Assembly: GCA_947685225.1 (NCBI GenBank)
Contig: CANTUV010000039.1
Span: 35,146,001 to 35,210,000, forward strand
DNA from: Garcia nutans
Taxonomy: Eukaryota > Streptophyta > Magnoliopsida > Malpighiales > Euphorbiaceae
Direction of reading: 5' to 3'
Length of the DNA stretch: 64,000 nt
Below, one piece after another: positions 20,381-32,008 of the stretch (position 1 is its first letter; the number at the start of each line of letters is the position of its first letter). Made by a program: the position numbers and the translations under genes. Below the pieces are notes generated by a model. It ran no database searches. It was not told the DNA's origin and saw only the letters and a list, made by a program, of their open reading frames with translations.

Positions 20381-22641
20381 TGTGAGCTGGGATTTTCGCC
20401 CCCACTCCTGGTGGAATAGTTCTTGCAACTTCGGTACTATTTAGGCTCGGGGCCTTAGTGAACACGGGCCTAAGCCCGAAGAAAATGGAGTTGCCACCCG
20501 GATGGGCCGGGAAAAAGAAAGGGGTGGATGACTCGATTCCTAAGGAATCCCTAACCCCTTAATGGGTTCAGAAAGTTGTATATGTATGGGGAAGGTGAGA
20601 AATGACCCAGCATCCCCACAACACCCGGTTCATTAGAACCGGCCTCCTTTGTAGGTCTTAATATTACAAAATCCTTAAGTATAACAATATTATCCATATT
20701 ACATGCAACAATTAAAATAAAGCATCATTATATTAAAATCAAAGCAATGTCCAAACAAAACAAATAAATGGACACCCATCCAAGGATGGAAACATATCCT
20801 TACATCGTCCATGTCTAAAACTAAATATACATTAATCCCAAAATATAAAAATAATTTAAATTACATAAAATTTAACTAATGAGGTACCCACAAAGTGGAA
20901 ACATACCTTTTAAAATTTTAATACTAAAATAAATAAATAATAATCATAATAATAATGAAAATATCCAACCATGATAAATTAAATAAATCAAGTATTGAAA
21001 TTAAATAAATCAACCATCAAAACATATAATAAACTACATAATCAAATCTAAAATTAAATAAAGTAATAAATATATAAATTTAGGGTTCTTTAATTAACAT
21101 TTAGGGATTTGGGATTTTGAAATTATTATTATTATTATTTAGGCTACTGTGAGACTTTTTGGAAAAAATGGAATGGATTAGGCTTTTATAAATTTAAGAA
21201 AGTAGTAAGGTTTTTGGTTAATCAAATTAGGGTTTAGGGCTAACATCATGAAATTAGGGTTTTGGAACCTTAAGACATTAAGGTTTATAATTTTAAAAGA
21301 TTGGGTTTTAGGTTCACTAGATTATGGTTACTGAGTTAGGAATTAGGATTTTAGATTTACTAGATTGGGTTTTAGGTTCACTGGATTAGGGCTTTAGGGT
21401 GTTGATGAACTTGTCATAAAGTTTTGATGTTTTAAGAATTAGGGTTTAGGAAAACTAGGGTTTACTCGATTGGGTTTTAAGATGATTAGGGTTTATAAAA
21501 ATTAAGGAATTAAGACACTGGGGGTAAAGGTTTTGAGAATTAATAAGGTAGTTTAGGGTTTTTGATATTTTGAAAAACATATTCGATCTTATGATTTAAT
21601 AAAACAGTTTAGAGTTTTATAGAAATAATTAAGATTAAAGTTTTTAGAAACTATAAAGAAGATTAGGGTTTGGAATTCTCTGAATTTTTGAGCTATTGGA
21701 TGAAACAATAATGAACAGGATATATATAATTAGGGTTTATCAATTTAGACTATTGAATCAAAGTGATAACAAAAATAAATAAATGAAAACCAGTAAGAAC
21801 AAAAATGATATAACAATTGAATGTTTAAGCAAATTCAAGATTAAGATACAAAACCTGCATTGAAGGTTCCACCAAATTGTTTATTGACTCCAAGCTATGG
21901 TCTGCATTAATATTTATTTCTGGTCCAGCAAAGATCAAAGATGGTGATCACTGCCTTTGTTGGTTGATGAATGTTCATTGTTTACTCCTCGATTGTTGAT
22001 AATTTATTTTTTTGTTGTTTCCTGCCTTGCTGTTTTACTTCTCTAAATCTAATTGCCGACCCTCTTCCTCCTCTAGGGTTTTTTGTCTCTCTTTTCTCGT
22101 CCACTTCTTTTTCTTTTTTTCGTCTCCTAGGGTTTTCTCCGTTTTTCTTTCCGTCCCCTTTTCTCGTGTTTTAATGTGGTATTTATTTGAAAAATAAAGT
22201 CTTAATCCTATTTTAATGAGGAAATACTATCTATTTAGGAAAAACTAAAAAATCAAGTAAAACAAGGTTTGATAAAAAAAAATTGGCAGCGGGCTGTCAA
22301 GTAAAACAATGGACCCGACGGGCAGTGCCCAATTCACCACAGACAATTTTTGCAGCAAAATGGGTTGCCGCGTGGCAACGCTGCCGTGCATTGCTTGTCG
22401 ATCAGCCCGATTTTTATTTTTTATATTTTTTATATTTTTATATTTTTTATTTTTATTAAAAATAACTATTAAATATTATAAGTAATTAAATAATTAAAAT
22501 ATCACAAAAATTATTTTTAATTATATTTTTTATTTTTATTAAAAATAACTATTAAATATTATAAGTAATTAAATAATTAAAATATCACAAAAATTATTTT
22601 TAACTATCGGATTTGACTAGGTTAAAAATTAAGGGTCTATA
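20381..22641 (-). mobile_element. LTR E, 3' LTR of a third Tat/Ogre-like element
   Basis: It has the same architecture as LTRs A and B: CTCACA end at 20381, telomere-like words at 21080-21740, and a minus-strand start TATAGACCC at 22641 (TGTAGACCC in the other copies). No target duplication is seen (ACATG on the left, GTTTG on the right). Instead a polypurine tract abuts the start, so it is the 3' LTR of an element whose interior runs to the right. Two 100-bp near-copies at about 22420-22600 are a local duplication. Confidence 0.75.
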
Positions 22642-22654
22642 GTTTGCCCCTTGC
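22642..22654 (-). other. Polypurine tract of LTR E element
   Basis: GCAAGGGGCAAAC on the minus strand lies immediately before the LTR start, as expected for plus-strand priming. Confidence 0.6.
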
Positions 22655-22699
22655 TTGAACGATCTGAGACTTGGTAAAAGAGAGTGAAAAGCAACAAGA

Positions 22700-24345
22700 C
22701 TAATTTTTAATTTTCCTGAGATGGTTTGGAATTTGGGTTCTGGACCCAGTTCGAGTTCTGGGCTCAGAAAAGACTTGGCTTCTGGATCCGAGATGGTTTA
22801 GGTTTTGGACCTTTTTCGAGTTCTGGACTTGAAAAAGGCTTGGGTTTTGGACCCGAGATGATTTGAGTTCTGAACTCAGTTTGAGTTCTGGACTCGAGAA
22901 AGACTTGGGTTCTGGACTCGGGATGGTTTGGGTTCTGGACTCGAGCTAAGTTCTGGACTTAACGGTAATTTGAATTCTGGACCTGAGCTAAGTTCTGGAC
23001 TTAAGAGTAATTTGGGTTCTGGACCCAATCCAAGTTCTAGACTTAAGGATAATTTGGGTTCTAGACCCGAGTTAAGTTCTGGACTTAAGGGTAATTTGGG
23101 TTCTAGACTCGAGACGGTTTGGGCTCTGGACCCGGTTTGAGTTCTGGACTCGAAAAACACTTGGGTTGTTCCATTCTTTAATGGATTGTGGGTCTTTACT
23201 TACCAAATATAGATTTTTATCTATTGAAAATTGGGTCTTTACCCTTGAAACATAGTTCTTTATCCATTGAGTATCGGATCTTTACCCATGAAATATGGAT
23301 CTTTATCTATTGGAGATGGGATCTTTACCCTTGAAACATGGATTTTTATCCATTAGAGATTGGGTCTTTACCCTTAAAATATGGATCTTTATCCATTGGA
23401 GATTGGGTCTTTACCCTTGAAACATGGATCTTTATCCATTAGAGATCAGGTCTTTACCTCTTGAAATATGGATCTTTATCCATTGAAAATCGGGTCTTTA
23501 CCCTTGCAACATGGATCTTTATCTATTAGAGATCGGGTCTTTACCCTTGAAATATGGATCTTTATCCATTAGAAATCGGATCTTTACCCTTGAAACATGG
23601 ATTTTTATCTATTGGAGATCGGGTCTTTACCCTTAAAACATGGATCTTTATCCATTGGAGTTAAGTTCTAGACTTAAGGGTAATTTGGGTTCTAGACCCG
23701 AGATGGTTTGGGCTCTGGACCCGGTTTGAGTTTTGGACTCGAAAAAGACTTGGGTTGTTCCATTCTTTAATGGATTGTGGGTCTTTACTTACCAAATATA
23801 GATTTTTATCTATTGAAATTGGGTCTTTACCCTTGAAACATAGTTCTTTATCCATTGAGTATTGAATCTTTACCCTTGAAATATGGATCTTTATCTATTG
23901 GAGATGGGATCTTTACCCTTGAAACATGGATCTTTATCCATTAGAGATTGGGTCTTTACCCTTAAAACATGGATCTTTATCCATTGGAGATTGGGTCTTT
24001 ACCCTTGAAACATGGATCTTTATCCGTTAGAGGTCAGGTCTTTACCTCCTGAAATATGGATCTTTATCCATTGAAAATCGGGTTTTTACCCTTGCAACAT
24101 GGATCTTTATCTATTAGAGATCGAGTCTTTACCCTTGAAATATGGATCTTTATCCATTAGAAATCGGGTCTTTACCCTTGAAACATGGATTTTTATCTAT
24201 TGGAGATCGGGTCTTCACCCTTCAAATATGGATCTTTATCCACTGGAGATCAGGTCTTTACCCTTGAAACATGGATCTTTATCCATTAGAGATCGGGTCT
24301 TTACTCTTGAAATATGGATCTTTATCCATTAGAAATTGGTTCTGA
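22700..24345. repeat. Two interleaved tandem arrays in the Tat 3' UTR
   Basis: Array type 1 is made of units of about 18-24 bp around GGTTCTGGAC(T/C)CGAG (22725-23165 and 23656-23760). Array type 2 has 43-bp units around GGATCTTTATCCATTGGAGA and GGGTCTTTACCCTTGAAACA (23190-23655 and 23780-24345). The order type 1, type 2, type 1, type 2 shows that a block of about 610 bp was itself duplicated. Open frames across it are only repeat translations. Tat/Ogre elements are known for tandem repeats between their ORFs and 3' LTR. Confidence 0.8.
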
Positions 24346-24646
24346 AGATAATATAGAAATGATTTCATTTAATAGTCTAATATATAGTGATGCAAATAAA
24401 ATCTCATTTCTCTTTCTCTTTCTCTTTAATAGTCTAATATATATAAATTTATCTTTCTCTTTCTCTTTCTCTTATTTAATAGTCTAATATATATAAATTT
24501 GTTGTGTATGCAAATAAAATCTCATTTCTCTTTCTCTTTCTCTCTCTCTCGTGCAAGAAGAAGAAGAAGAAGAAAAAATATCTTTTCTCCTCTTCTTTTC
24601 ATGTTTATCATATATATAATAATAATTATTATTATTATTATTTCTT

Positions 24647-25563
24647 CATCCCTTAAACAAAATGGACAAACATAAGCTAAATGACAGAAGCAATATTTGG
24701 AAGTATTATAGAGCCCAAATCATTCCTCATGACAGGAGTTCCTCTATTACTCTTCGAGGAGAGCTTATGAGTTGGTGGCTTAATGCTAAATCATCCAACC
24801 TAAGAAGCAGACTTTGTCGACTTATTCCATTGATTATTTTGTATTCCATTTGGTTGACTTATTGCAGGATTTTTTGGGGTGGTGAAACAGTGGATTTTAA
24901 TTCAGTTCATTTACTTATCTCAAAAACTTTGTTACATTGGGGAGTGGCTTTTACATCATCTAAATTTGCTTCTCATACTACAGCTTTTAGAGATATTTTA
25001 CCTGCAAATTTTGGGAAGAGGGCTGTGAAACCGAAATTGGTATATTGGGTTAAACCGAGAAGTGGTTTTGTGAAGTTGAATGTTGATGCCTCCTATTCGG
25101 AGTCTTTAGTGTCGGGAGGAGCTTTGTTGCGTGATGATCATGGTAATTTTATTATAGGTAAATGTTTTATTCTGCAGGCAACAAGTCCCTTTAATGCTGA
25201 GGTCCAAGCCTTATTTCATAGTCTTCAATGGATTTTTTCTTTGGGTTATAAGCAGATTATTGCTAAAGTTGATTCCATGCAGGTGGTTGATCTTGCTTCT
25301 CATCATGGCCCTGTACCATCCTCATTAGCTTGGCTTATTTCTCTCCCTGAATCTGTTTCTATTGTTCATATTTATAGGGAGGGTAATCTAGCAGCTCATT
25401 ATTTAGCTTATTATAGTCGTATCAATAGAGTGTCTAGAATTTTTGAAAATTTCAATTCCTTGCCCAAGTTTATTAAGGGCTTTGTATTGACTGACAATAT
25501 TTTTCCCCATTTGAGATATTAATAAAAATTACCGGTGGTACCGCCCACCTTTAATAAAAAAAA
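24647..25563 (+). mobile_element. 5'-truncated L1-type LINE fragment
   Basis: A segment absent from the sister LTR (31540-31580) carries the 3' end of an L1-type ORF2, a short 3' UTR (ACCGGTGGTACCGCCCACC) and an A-rich tail, flanked by copies of an AATAATTATTATTTCT-like target. The exact duplication is blurred by the ATT microsatellite. 5' truncation, A tail and duplication are the marks of target-primed reverse transcription. Confidence 0.75.
24662..25522 (+). CDS. L1 ORF2 C-terminus with RNase H domain, open frame of 286 codons
   Basis: The last 160 residues form a plant LINE-type RNase H (RVT_3): NVDASYS (first Asp), GGALLRDDHGNF, AEVQAL (Glu), AKVDSMQ (Asp) and REGNLAAHYLA. The stretch before it (WWLNAKSSNLRSRL...ILYSIWLTYCRIFW) is the region between the zf-RVT domain and RNase H. 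It would degrade RNA in RNA/DNA hybrids. The frame is uninterrupted, but the reverse transcriptase and endonuclease are missing. The ATG at 24662 is only the first Met of a truncated ORF, and no promoter is evident. Most likely a dead copy of recent origin. Confidence 0.75.
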   Translation: MDKHKLNDRSNIWKYYRAQIIPHDRSSSITLRGELMSWWLNAKSSNLRSRLCRLIPLIILYSIWLTYCRIFWGGETVDFNSVHLLISKTLLHWGVAFTSSKFASHTTAFRDILPANFGKRAVKPKLVYWVKPRSGFVKLNVDASYSESLVSGGALLRDDHGNFIIGKCFILQATSPFNAEVQALFHSLQWIFSLGYKQIIAKVDSMQVVDLASHHGPVPSSLAWLISLPESVSIVHIYREGNLAAHYLAYYSRINRVSRIFENFNSLPKFIKGFVLTDNIFPHLRY

Positions 25564-26001
25564 ATAATTATTATTTCTAAAAAAACCTCCACCACACACT
25601 TTCCTTCTCTTTTGACTTTCTTTTCTTCTTTTTCTTTTATTATTATTATTAATTAATTAATTATATAAACTTACTTTTCCTACACCACTTTATACATTAG
25701 GTATATGTAATGTATATGTTGGTATATGTATATACCTTATATATTGTATTTATATTTCCCATATTTTCTAAATACCATATGTCTACATATTATCCTCCAT
25801 ATACATCTATCTATTATAATATTTCCTTTTTATTAATTTATCTTCTTAGGACTTATATTTCTTTGACTTGTATATGTTATATATATATATACAACATCTA
25901 CACTCTCTCTTTATTTCTTTTCTCTTTCCATTAACCATACACATTAAATCCAAAAACAACGATAACTCCAAAACTTTTAGGGTGTATTTTGGGATATTAC
26001 A

Positions 26002-26019
26002 ATTCTCTCCCCCTTGATT
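26002..26019 (-). other. Polypurine tract of LARD1
   Basis: AATCAAGGGGGAGAGAAT on the minus strand lies directly before the LTR start TGTAATATCCC. Confidence 0.75.
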
Positions 26020-28920
26020 AATTTCGTCCTCGAAATTATCTAGTACAATAACAATCATTCTTAACACATTACTATCTTAGCTTTCATATAAAGTTCATTA
26101 TATCATTGAGGTATGATGTCGTCCAATCATATAACTTCAACTCTCCCCCTTTGAGTCACTCATCTCTTTATAATTACTCTTTTAACTTTAACCTTAAAAT
26201 CATTGATTTATCTCTTAATATTGCTTATCCCGTCACTACAGTTACTTTCAAAATAAATATTTGTCGAACCTTAATTGATACAAATTAATATTGTTCATCC
26301 ATTTAATTACTACCATTCTTATTTTCCATCCATTTGATTCCTTCTTTATCACGCTTCTCACTTAGCATAAATATCAATACAATGCCTTTCAATTTTCTTT
26401 ACATATAATCAATCTTTTTCCCTTTTGTTATCATTTACAATTGATATAACTCAATTTATTCATATCCATTCATTAGTCAGAATATTAAATCACATACTTT
26501 ATCATTTAAATTTTATACTTTTAGTACACTATACATATTATATCTCAATATTAATTCGTAACCTTAGCGAAATCTAGATCAATTGATCTATTTGTCACAA
26601 AATACCCACATTTCAATCTTATTCAATTCAAACCAACGATTAATTTATTTAAAGTTATCACGAAATTTCATAATATATCTATATATATATCCTAATTCCA
26701 TTAGGGCAAACTTATATTCAAATCCTGATCTCTTCAGATCCATATTCAGTCAAATTATCATGATAACAAATCACTTCAAATTATCTTTCAATATACATAT
26801 AGTTTATTTTCTATTATCGTAGTTTAATTTCCACCAATTCTCATGATAATCTCATACCATATCAACTATCTATAGTTCATTCACTTAAACCTCAAGTCCA
26901 TTCATTTATTCACTTTATACCATAAACATATTCAATATAACTTTCAGTCACATTTTGTAATTTCTCCCTTTTTAATATCTCCTTACATTTCATATCATTA
27001 CTATATTTACAATAATTACCTTTTTATCACATTAGCTATAACTCAAAACACTTTACATTTCTTTTTTTTTCCTTACGTTTCATAACTATAACCAAATCTC
27101 TAACATAAAATAATAAAGTATAACTTTACCAGTCATAACTCTTGGTCATGTTTCTAGAAACATAATTATCAATCTTACCAAAATTGTATTACAGTCATAT
27201 TATCTCATTTCCAAATATATGAATAACAAAACTAATCAGCCAAATATACTAAACAAATCATATGACCATAAGAGATTAATGATTAAGCGTGAAGCTTATA
27301 AATCCATATTGTTTCTTTACTATTCTGCTTCCAACCTTTCCAATTACAAAGCTAAATCATATCACAAGAATTACATATTCATTCTCTAAACTTTTGCTGC
27401 ACCAAAAGTTAACACATTCCAACTCCGTTTCAACCCAATTTGCACTCAATTATATGATCATCATTAGCTTAATTCATGTTTCAACCATATTACTATTAAC
27501 ATTTCTTACATATACATATTCAATCATATGCAAATCCAACACAATTTCCATTTGCTACTCCATTTCTAATCTATCTCTTTTAAAATTTGTATACATTATA
27601 CTTCCCTTCTTCCTTACAATTTCTTATTATACACATGTACATAGAACCTTCCCACATGTAAATACTTTGGGACTCAAAATATTATATGATCATCAGGTTC
27701 AGTGATTACCATAACAATTTCATCATTCAATATTACTCAAGTCCATTCTCATACTTAATTTCGTTACATAGTCTATCTAGCTTTGCACAAGTTAAGACCT
27801 AATCTCTCTTAGGTTCACTAATATATGCAATATCATTCTTAATATCTTTAGACCATTAGTTATATCACCTACACTTTCATAGGTCACATCCACAATGTGA
27901 CTCACATTTCCATATTTCTTACATATTACAATTACCTTCATATCGAAGAACTCATCTCACATACCCTTTACATGTATACACTTAATTATGCACTTTTACT
28001 TAATTCCTCTTTCGCACACAATCTATACAAATTTAATGTTTATCATTTTCCTTTGAACATTATCATTCTCATTCTTTTAATATGATGTAAAGTAGTTATC
28101 AATTCAACAGATATATATATTCTAACCACAATAACACTTCACATACATCTTAGTCACATTTCTAATGTGACATCTCTTTTACTTTTGTCTGTAAAAGCAT
28201 TTAATATACCTCCAACCATTTTTACCCTTTTCAATCAAATAACTTGAAGTAACTCATTTTCACTCGCTTATTCACTTTCTTTTAACTTCAGAACAACTTC
28301 TCATATGCAATAATATTCCTTCAATTAGCTCATATGCTTAACATACATTAAACTATCGATATATAAATAATCTTTATCAATAGTCCATTAAAATTCTAAA
28401 TTCTCAAATCACTATCTCACCTATACTTCAATTTACAAATCTCATCTTTTCTTATAAAAACATCTTATATATATACCACCAAGCAGCATCAGAACATATA
28501 ATTTTCACAATTATTAAGCTCATTTCAAAAATTCAAATGTCACACATTATCACCATTAACATGAGCTTTCACAATATTCCAGCATATCACATTTCTAACA
28601 TTGAAATCACAATGTTTACATTAAATTAACAATACAAACAACACCAATATATCTTCTTACTTGACCAACATTTTTTTTTTCATATCATTTCTTTCTCCAA
28701 TCTTACTTTCATATAAAATTTTATTCACACACTATCATCCATCTAATGTAATTCAGATACATCACAAATCACATAATGCCACGTTCGAGACCAACCTAGG
28801 TGTTAATGCATATGCATGTATCACAAATTTCATTTCAAAACTTTTCTTTTTAATTCTATTTAGACTTTTCAAAACTTTGTTCTTTTTAAATTCTACTTAG
28901 GCCAAGAATCTCGAACCTAG
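26020..28920 (-). mobile_element. Non-coding interior of LARD1
   Basis: This 2.9 kb between polypurine tract and primer site has no gag or pol homology in any frame. Open frames here are short and low-complexity. The plus strand is very poor in G: three sampled 60-base lines (from 26461, 26521 and 27481) have 8 G against 35 C. An autonomous partner must supply the proteins; the Tekay-like element at 47164-50985 is a candidate. Confidence 0.7.
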
Positions 28921-28932
28921 GCTCTGATACCA
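28921..28932 (-). other. Primer-binding site of LARD1 (tRNA-iMet type)
   Basis: TGGTATCAGAGC on the minus strand, the classic plant initiator-Met primer site, lies seven bases from the LTR end. Confidence 0.85.
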
Positions 28933-29821
28933 AAATAATTGTGACACCCCAATACTCCATAAAAGTACTATGCATATACCTGGTATACATACAGTACGTA
29001 TATAAAGTATAAGAATGTCATTGATCATTATAGTTGAAAACTTTAATCGGAGTTCAAAGAATAGTACATTTACAAAATCATTCTACTTTCAAAGGTCTTA
29101 CATATATATATATAATAATACTCTCTTCTTAAATAAAAATACACTTATGCAGATAAATAAATTATTGTCAAAATACAACATATTTATATTATACATGAAT
29201 GCACCACCTTCTAGTTGGTCTCGAGATACTCATACCTTTCTCGTGGCATACCGATTGACTTGAAATCTACCACCTACTCACCTGCGCGATTACACAACCG
29301 CGCTAAGCCAAAGAGCTTAGTAGTACAAATAAATATTATAAACATACATTATGGAAAATCATATTCATATGTTAATTTCTTATATCATTATTTTCTAATC
29401 ATGTTTTCCTATTTCAATTACACCTTCCATATCCATATATACATGTATTTCTACTAATCCTGTCATTATATCCTTGCACACATATATTATTGATGCAAAC
29501 CACAATTCCATAACTTATTAGAATATCCATAAAATAATATTAACAATGTCCACATCCACATTCATATTATACATCATATTGTAATTTCATGTGGTACTTG
29601 CACATCTTATTGTTCAACATAATTTACATTTAAACCAAGACGAGCATAAGTCTCATCATTCATTCATTGCACATTTCATGAATCATATTTAAACAAACAC
29701 AAGCATGGGCCCAAAAAGGATCTAATACGTTATTCAAAGTTCAGAGTTACTGCTTTGGTCCATATCATAATCATCAAGCTCGTAGGCAATATATATATAT
29801 ATATATCTATCCATGGATAGT

Positions 29822-30072
29822 GTAACAGACCCAGTCTCTTGGACCATCAACTCAATAAACTTGAGGAGATCCTCAACCCGGCAAGACTGTTACCTGTAAC
29901 AGACCCAGTCTCTTGGACCATCAACCCGACTAAATCGAGGAGATCCTCAACCCGGCAAGACTGTTACTTTCATATATTTCATATCAATAATTCACATAGT
30001 GTAACAGACCCAGTCTCTTCAACCTCAATTCAACTCAAATTGAAGAGATCCTCAACCCGGCAAGACTGTTAC
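29822..30072. repeat. Three 72-bp fold-back units
   Basis: Units lie at 29822-29893, 29896-29967 and 30001-30072. Each starts GTAACAGACCCAGTCTCTT and ends CCCGGCAAGACTGTTAC, giving a 7-bp terminal inverted repeat GTAACAG/CTGTTAC and an alternative CAGTCT/AGACTG pairing. Each has an inner GAGGAGATCCTC-type palindrome. The inner stem arms differ between units but stay largely complementary. Confidence 0.85.
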
Positions 30073-30856
30073 TTTTCAAATATTTCATAGGCATACCGCC
30101 AAACCCAGAACTCTGAAAAGTGAATTAACATATTAGGCACACAATTATTTCATTTGCCTCTTTATCAAACTCTTTTCATTTGATTTCTCATAGTTCATTA
30201 GGCAACCATGCCTCAATTATATTTCATTTGCATGATCATAGCCAACAATCATGGCCTCATATATCAAATCATCTCAACTCTCATTAAAATAATTCATCAT
30301 ATCATTATAACCAACCATCATGGTTCCTCATTTCATCAATAGAGTTCACATCTCATTATGTCTCAATTCACATTATACCAAACATAACCTTATTCATAAG
30401 CATCAACAATGCATTAGATTTCCTAACACATTTGCAATCAAATAGATGTTAAATCTCAACATCATATGAATGCATGCAATAATATAATATGTACATACCT
30501 TTTTAATGATCTTCATATCTTTCACATCATCTAATTATAACCTTAATCAAATTATATTAACAATATAATAAATTACTTAACACATTTACAAACAAATGTG
30601 TTAAGTCTCAAATCATGTACATAAATGCAATTATATAAATTTGTACTTACCTCATGAGCCATCACACAACACCAAACTCATCTTCCAATAATTTCAATAC
30701 TTGGATTAGGGCAAAACCTTTCTTCACAACCTAATCCACAAGGAATAACACACACTTACTCAAAGATACATATGAATTCAATAGAATTATTCATTTATCA
30801 ACCTCATACTAGACCCTTAGATCACAAATTATAAACCAACATCTCTCTCTAGGACC

Positions 30857-31055
30857 CCACGGTCGTGGCCTACCAACCCCCATGGGCGTGGCATAGCAAA
30901 CAATTTTGCCCAATTGCTCTAACAACCCCCACGGTCGTGGCCTTCCCACTCCCACGGCCATGGCATAGAAAGTGAATCTGTCTCTTTTGTTTGACACCTC
31001 CACGGCCATGGCTTCCAATGGCCACGGTCGTGGCAGCCAAGGGCCACGGGCGTGG
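30857..31055. repeat. Seven CCACGGTCGTGG-type hairpin words in LARD1 LTR
   Basis: Words occur at 30857, 30880, 30929, 30952, 31000, 31022 and 31044. Variants are CCACGGTCGTGG (three), CCACGGCCATGG (two), CCATGGGCGTGG and CCACGGGCGTGG. Three more exact copies lie in the Tekay-like LTR at 50147, 50170 and 50218. Confidence 0.85.
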
Positions 31056-31529
31056 CATAAAAAATGCCTCTATTTTCGGACCAAACTCATGTATTCTATG
31101 TTTTTAACTTCATTAAACACAAACATACCTCAATCCTACATCAATTATTCAATTCTCCAACTCATACATATTAAACCCTTACTAACCAATTTCAATAAAT
31201 CCATCATCATCCCCACAAATAACTATATAATCATTATCAAAATTCCAATTCAACATATCTATAACCTTTAATCTTTTACTATCATTATCTTCACACACTA
31301 ACCCAAATCACATATACATAAAATCAATAGAAATCAACTCAAAGAGATAAACACTTACTTGAATATTTTGCCAAATCTTCAATCTCCATCTTCAATTCTC
31401 TCAAAACCTTTATAAATTTGTTGTGTATGCAAATAAAATCTCATTTCTCTTTCTCTTTCTCTCTCTCTCGTGCAAGAAGAAGAAGAAGAAGAAAAAATAT
31501 CTTTTCTCCTCTTCTTTTCATGTTTATCA

Positions 31530-31568
<39 letters not shown>

Positions 31569-32008
31569 TAATTATTTCTAAAATAAAACCTCCACCACAC
31601 ACTTTCCTTCTCTTTTGACTTTCTTTTCTTCTTTTTCTTTTATTATTATTATTAATTAATTAATTATAAAAACTTACTTTTCCTACACCACTTTATACAT
31701 TAGGTATATGTAATGTATATGTTGGTATATGTATATACCTTATATATTGTATTTATATTTCCCATATTTTCTAAATACCATATGTATACATATTATCCTC
31801 CATATACATCTATCTATTATAATATTTCCTTTTTATTAATTTATCTTCTTAGGACTTATATTTCTTTGACTTGTATATGTTATATATATATATATATACA
31901 ACATCTACACTCTCTCTTTATTTCTTTTCTCTTTCCATTAACCATACACATTAAATCCAAAAACAACGATAACTCCAAAATTTTTAGGGTGTATTTTGGG
32001 ATATTACA

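Larger units (their letters stand above)
24362..26001 (-). mobile_element. Truncated 3' LTR of LARD-like element LARD1
   Basis: From about 24400 to 26001 the sequence matches 31400-32008, interrupted by an L1 insertion at about 24647-25563. It ends GGGATATTACA followed by a polypurine tract. The part corresponding to 28940-31400 of the other LTR is missing; instead the AAATCTCATTTCTCTTTCTC block is locally repeated at 24400-24540. Confidence 0.7.
28940..32008 (-). mobile_element. 5' LTR of LARD1
   Basis: The LTR (3069 bp) reads TGTGACACCCC at 28940 to GGGATATTACA at 32008 on the plus strand. It contains three 72-bp fold-back units (29822-30072), a cluster of CCACGG-type palindromic words (30857-31055) and an AAG/AAT microsatellite zone (31480-31570). 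Blocks such as AAGCATGGGCCCAAAA are shared with the LTR at 48598-50985. It abuts the SIRE LTR at 32009. Confidence 0.8.

Noticed and set aside
20381..22641. LTR E as a solo LTR
   Set aside because: No target duplication; a polypurine tract and 3' UTR repeats adjoin its start.
22876..23160. Repeat-rich protein frame (SPEL/EPK-like repeats)
   Set aside because: It is a translation of the 3' UTR tandem array, with frames open on both strands for the same reason.
22700..24345. CRISPR-like array
   Set aside because: Repeats are directly tandem without unique spacers, and the sequence is clearly from a plant.
26461..26581. APOBEC-like hypermutation as the cause of G depletion
   Set aside because: The bias is a lack of C on the sense strand, not G-to-A on the sense strand, so the pattern is not the expected one.
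27289..27705. 138-codon hydrophobic frame
   Set aside because: Low-complexity translation of the G-poor LARD1 interior; no motif and no conserved context.
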